Shown here: piece after piece, positions 59,401 to 64,000 of the stretch
Layout of the letters: each line of letters starts with the position of its first letter
Position numbering within the stretch: position 1 is the stretch's first letter
Origin: Panicum virgatum
Taxonomy: Eukaryota > Streptophyta > Magnoliopsida > Poales > Poaceae
Direction: 5' to 3'
NCBI RefSeq assembly: GCF_016808335.1
Contig: NC_053148.1
Coordinates: 14,722,433 to 14,786,432 of the forward strand
Length of the DNA: 64,000 bases
Notes under the pieces: generated by a model
Told to the model about the DNA's origin: nothing
What the model saw: the letters and a program-made list of their open reading frames with translations, nothing else
The model's database searches: none
Program-made: the position numbers and the translations under genes

Positions 59401-62400
59401 CGGGCACAATATTAGATATCTAATCAGCATAACGACAAGACCGAATAAATCCAGCATCAAGTAAACGATTAATTTCAGTTTTAATTCGGTCATAAATAAT
59501 GGGATTGAAACGCCTAACCGGTTGTTTATAAGGTCTAAAACTGGCTTTAATCGGTAAACGATGCTCAACAAGATCACGGCTTAAACCAGGCATTTCATGA
59601 TACTCTCAAGCAAAGCAATCAACATATTCCTTCAATAAATTAACCAAATCGGCTTTATATTCAGCTGATAAATTTTTTTTTACAAAGGTCGGCCTAGGGA
59701 TAGTTCCATCACCAATGTCTACCTTTTCTAAAGGATCGGCCGATGCAAACCCTTGGCCCAGCTTGTCTAGATCATCAGAATCTTCAATGGCTTCACACAT
59801 ATCGTTCGTACGCGCCCGATACTGATCTAGCCTCTGTTGTAACCACTATGTGTTGGACCGGTCTGACCGGTCGGCTCTGTGCACCGAACGGGACTGGACC
59901 GGTCTGACCGGTTGCTTCTGGAGCTTCTGTTGTACTCATCTGATTTACATTAAATGATTTAGCCGATTATCCATCGGCTTTAGTACAGCAGAAACAAAAT
60001 CATCCTTAGTGCAATTAATCAAATCATAATCGGACAGATCCACGCCCGATAAACACTTGACGTTGTCGTGTGCACTAATAGAATCCGAATCGGCTAAAGC
60101 AACAAAGGATGAAGTGTCCCCATGGACAATCTCAACCTCATCGCCGATCCACTGAACAAGAAACTGATGCAAGGTAGAAGGAATGCACTGATTTGCATGA
60201 ATCCAATCCCTCCTAAGAATCAAATTGTAGTTACCTTGCACCTCCGAGATGAAGAAAGCCGTAGCAAGCGTCTTGCTCCCAATGGTGAGCTCCATGGAAG
60301 CAACTCCCTTGGCGCTAAGGGGCTCATTCCCTCCAACACCACTGACCGTCATGTTTGTCTTGATCAAGTCCTCGTCTTGCCCACCGAGCTTCTTGTACAG
60401 CAAGTAGGGCATAAGATTTACAATGGCCCTACCATCCACTAGCATGCGAGTCACCGGCTTCCCGTTGATGTGTCCCGTCATGTAAAGAGGCTTTAGATGG
60501 TTGTCCTTCTCGCTTGGCTTCTGGAACACAGCTTCACGGGGCCCAAACTGAAGATGAGCCAAATCCTCTTCCGGAACCACAAAATAATCCGAAGACAAGT
60601 GAACCACGAAACTGAATCTCCAAGTTGGTGCGCTCCGGAGATGCTTCATAATCCACCAATTCCTTGTCTTTTGCTGTCAGAGGAACTTCTGGGGCTTCGT
60701 CTACAGAAGTAACCGAAACGGGCTGTGCCGATTCGGCTGCTGGCTCTGCAGTAGGGTCTACCGGTCTGACCGGTTGGTCAGAGCGGTCTGACCAGTCGGC
60801 TGCGGCGGTCCGACCGGTCTGGCTGGCTGATCAACTGTCTTGACCTTCCAAACCTTGCTCTGAGGGAACATGGGCATGTATCTGTTGAAGTCCTCATCCC
60901 TCACCTTTTCTTTCTCCTGCTCCTTCTTTTCTTTGTTGCGAAGGCGCTGCAATTTCCTCTTCTGTGTATGAGTTAAACCTGAAGGGCACCACCTAGGCTG
61001 ATGGTACTTGTCCGCTGCACTCTTGCTGCTACTGGCCTCATGATCATTAGCTATGAGCGGCTTTTGTGAAGGACCATCAGCCGATTCTTCAATATCCATC
61101 GGCTTTTTGCCCGTGTCTTTTATGGGCACTTTGATTTCACCGATTTGAATAACATCGGCTTTAGACTTCTCTGGATCAGCAACAGGCTTCTGCCCCTTGA
61201 CGCGATACTCAATCCTTGGAACAGGAGCCTGGCCCGGCCTCTAGTGAGACCGGTCTGACCGGTCCATGGCGACCGGTCTGACCGGTGCATCCTGCAGCAC
61301 TGGACCAGATTGGCGTGGCCCCAATCGGTCATGCACGGGTACTCTGGAGCTTTCTCCTTGATAATGTGGAGGATAAGGCATCGGAAAGCACTGTATGCAT
61401 ATCCCCCCATGCTCCCATGCCGGATTTGTCGTATTTGAAGCCGGAGGCACCCATGGCATGGTAGCACACATCTGGGGAGGATACAATGTGACAACATCAC
61501 CCCTACACCTGCTAGATTCCCTCCTTGGGGACATTGGACGGTCTTGACGCGGTGGTGATCGCGGTCTCTTTTTTAGTGGCCGATCGTTTTGAACGGCGTT
61601 TGTCTACTTGTTCAACTACTGGTTGAAGGTGGGCTTCTGATTAGCAGTTCTTCCCTGCACCTTCACCTCGTTGGTCTTCCAAGTACCCACTTTTGGATGC
61701 TTTGGCTTGAAAGTCCGGGGACGGTCACCAGAGCAGTCTGACCGGCTGGAGGAACCGGTCGGAGACACCTGTCTGACCGGTCGTGCTTGATCAGCAGACC
61801 AATTTTCTGGTGGAGAGCTTCCTTGCCCCCCGAGTCTGGGATTTCTGACTATGATCTTCAGAGTATCCTTGCCATCATCAGTCTTCTCCTTGATGACTTC
61901 CCGGGCAAGGATTTTGTCACTTGTATCCATCGGTCTTGGATCACCGATGACAACACTCTTCCCCTTAGCTCTTTCGGCTTGTTTCGGCCGAATGAGCACC
62001 TTTGAATTGTTCAATTCTAACGTATGAACAGGGAAAGGAGCTTTGTCAATTTGCATCTCAGAAAGTACCAATCGTCCTTCATTAATGACCGATTGTACCT
62101 GTCGATGGAAAACATTACAATCATTAGTAGCATGAGATGTAGAGTTATGCCACTTACAATATGCATGTCGTTTGAGCTCATCGGGAGATGGAATAGCATG
62201 TGACAATCGGATGTTACCGTTTTTAAGTAATTCATCAAAAATCCGATCACATTTAGAAACATCAAAAGTAAATTTCAGTTCCTCTTACCGATTCTTTTGA
62301 ATCAGCTTGAGAGACGAAACTGAACCGGGTTTGGCCTTTGATGGCCAAACAAATTCAGCAGCGTATACCTCCTTGCTATCATCGTCCGAACTATCTGAAT

Positions 62401-63861
62401 CATGATCAAGAATATGCGTGTTGGACCGATGAGGCTTGAAGGTATATTTGGCATTTTTAAGTTTAAACTCTAAACCCATGACTTTGACTTGCAAGAAATT
62501 CACGGTATGATATTCAAAGCCCTCGAATTTCTCTTTCAAATAAGAACGTAAACCATTAAATGCCAAATCCGCCAAATCTTTTACAGAAATCGTCAAACTA
62601 AAACACCGATTTTTAATTTCTTTAAATCTTTTGAAACAATCTAAAGAAGATTCATTACGCCCTTGCTTAATCGATGTTAAGTCCAACAATTTTGCTTCGG
62701 TCTCCCCGCTAAAGAAGTGATCATGAAACTTATGCTCCAACTGGGCCCAATTGCGAATAGAATTAGGAGCAAGCGAGGAAAACCAAGAGAAAGCCATTCC
62801 AGTCAAAGATAAAGAAAATAAACGCACACGCAAAGCGTCATTGAAATCGGCTTCTCCCAACTGCAAGACATATTGACTAACGTGTTCCCAAGTCGTACGA
62901 GAATTATCACCATTAAATTTAGTAAACTCAGGAATACGCCAACCAGCATGAAAAGGGGTAAAATCAAACTCGGCGGGATAAGGTTTTTGATACAAACGCG
63001 TAGTACCCATATCCACCCCAAGCTTACTTTTAATCGCATTTGCCATATCTTCTTTGAACTTAAGGAGATCGGCCTGATAGTGCTGGCTGGTATAAAACTC
63101 AGAAAAACGGTGTGCATTAGAATTTCCATGCGCCATCGTCTGTGAAGAAGTCGGGATCGGTCCTTGGTTAGGTCCAGATCCTCGTGTCCCTCCCGCTACA
63201 GTAGTAGTGCGAGATGGTGTATACAGTGACAACTCATTAGTTCGGCTAGGGGCAGCCGAACCTGGAATTGTCTCGAGAGGCGTCGGCGATGGTACTGAGT
63301 AACCGGTCTGACCGGTCTGATAACCGGTCTGACCGGTCATACCGGTCTGACCGGTCTGTGGGACCGGTTCGGCAGGTGCAGTGTGCATGGTCGACGGTGG
63401 TGGGGTTTGCCCTGGGAACGAGTTCGGCGGCATACCATAGAATGGTTCAGGTGTGAACTCAAGGGTAGCCAAACTCGGATCTGATGAGTTAGGATCTGAC
63501 ATGGGTTGTTTACCTTTAAGCACGTCAACATCACTACTCAATTTAATTAAAACGTCACCCGCAGCAGATTGGGGATCAGAGGGAGAGATGCTTACATTGG
63601 GGATCTCCTTAATCTTATCCTTGCTAAGCTTGAGAGATGGCAGTACGAACTCCTCCACCCACTTGACGAGGCCACCACGATCCTTCTTGAAGCCCTTCAA
63701 GAATTGTGCCTTGTCGTGCTCCTCCACAAGAAGGTAGGCCTTGCGCTCCTCTTCGGTGAGCTCCTCCATTGTAGTCGTGATGATGTTTTCCTTGTCGATC
63801 TCTGAAGAGCCCATCTTCTTCAAGGAGTAGATTAGATCGGTTTTAAAACCAGATTAATCTT

Positions 63862-63879
63862 TCCCCAGCGGAGTCACCA
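63862..63879 (-). other. Primer binding site of the Tat element
   Basis: On the minus strand TGGTGACTCCGCTGGGGA follows the 5' LTR after a short T-rich spacer. This is the position and style of the primer site in plant Gypsy elements; the exact tRNA was not determined. Confidence 0.7.
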
Positions 63880-63886
63880 AAAAGTG

Positions 63887-64000
63887 TGTTGACACAGAAT
63901 CGCGCCAACACACTCAAATGCACTAGAACGCGCAGGAGATCGTCAAAAAGATCTGAACCAGCGATGCCCTGGCGGACCGGTCTGACCGGTTCCGCAGACC
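63887..64000 (-). repeat. 5' LTR of the Tat element, partial
   Basis: On the plus strand TGTTGACACAGAATCGCGCC onward matches 54268 onward, up to the window edge at GGTTCCGCAGACC. Only about 114 of 523 bases are visible. Confidence 0.92.

Larger units (their letters stand above)
54791..63823 (-). pseudogene. Tat gag-pol, disrupted
   Basis: Gag starts at ATG 63823 (retrotrans_gag segment about 62900-62480, WEHVSQYVLQLG). Protease (LVDGRAIVNLMPY) is near 60420, RT (VCIDFRDLNKTTPKDQYHMP, VYIDDIVIKS) at 59371-59030, RNase H at 58690-57800, and integrase (zinc finger, ATDYFTKW) at 57540-56470, continuing at 54990-54900. Stops interrupt the main frame at 62285, 61616, 61604, 61241, 59945 and 59606, with another at 56770 before the integrase tail. 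Frameshifts occur near 60760, 60615 and 58700. The protease motif has R where G is expected, and the second integrase Asp reads Asn (TTNQGSSF). It is not functional. Confidence 0.9.
54268..64000 (-). mobile_element. Tat-lineage Ty3/Gypsy retrotransposon, 5' LTR cut by window edge
   Basis: Minus-strand element. The 3' LTR is at 54268-54790 and the 5' LTR starts at 63887 and runs off the window. The primer site TGGTGACTCCGCTGGGGA lies at 63862-63879 (minus strand). Gag, protease, RT, two RNase H-like segments and integrase occur in that order. The second RNase H-like domain (YFDGSVCDDG) before integrase marks the Tat lineage. It is split by a solo LTR at 54996-56467. Its coding region and LTRs contain many CCGGTCTGACCGG near-palindromes. 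The base next to the 3' LTR at the left is 54267, and target duplication cannot be checked. Confidence 0.93.

Overview
The window is nuclear DNA of a grass, probably a panicoid. The evidence is intron-rich plant genes with GC-rich 5' ends, Tourist-type MITEs with TTA target duplications, a CACTA terminus, Copia and Tat-type Gypsy retrotransposons, and LINE debris. The species cannot be named from sequence alone.

Host genes. (1) Minus strand, 19355 down to 3576 and on past the left edge: a SUMO protease of the OTS/ULP1 (C48) type. I rebuilt thirteen exons by hand from splice sites, phase and family motifs. The catalytic His and Asp are present; the Gln/Cys exons must lie left of the window. 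(2) Plus strand, 29672-32356: a complete six-exon proline-rich receptor-like kinase (PERK type, 708 aa). (3) Plus strand, 38860-39192: a small single-pass membrane protein. (4) Minus strand, 45612-40056: a complete eleven-exon P4-ATPase (phospholipid flippase, ALA8-12 type, 1203 aa). Its phosphorylation motif reads D-E-T-G-T where D-K-T-G-T is expected.

Mobile DNA. Two related Copia elements lie antisense to the SUMO protease gene. One (6110-11571, with a perfect CAAAG target duplication) sits inside an intron. The other (1-3081) probably fills the next intron downstream. 19.4-29 kb is a repeat-rich stretch: MITEs, a LINE tail, a GC-rich LINE-like retroposon, and an LTR with a short internal stub. 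32.4-37.7 kb holds the duplicated 3' flank of the PERK gene, another GC-rich retroposon, and a CACTA remnant split by a 1.66-kb solo LTR. 46.7-54.2 kb is mostly unassigned, with LINE and SINE-like fragments. From 54268 to the right edge runs a minus-strand Tat-lineage Gypsy element, itself split by a 1.47-kb solo LTR.

Most interesting structure. The long LTRs carry arrays of short inverted repeats. In two unrelated-looking arrays (36.7-37.0 kb and 55.9-56.2 kb) the two arms change together: a substitution in one arm is matched by the complementary substitution in the other. The Tat element carries a comparable near-palindrome (CCGGTCTGACCGG) in its LTRs and again at many points inside its gag-pol frame.

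All exon boundaries are manual inferences from GT-AG sites, phase continuity and family motifs. No alignment or database search was run.
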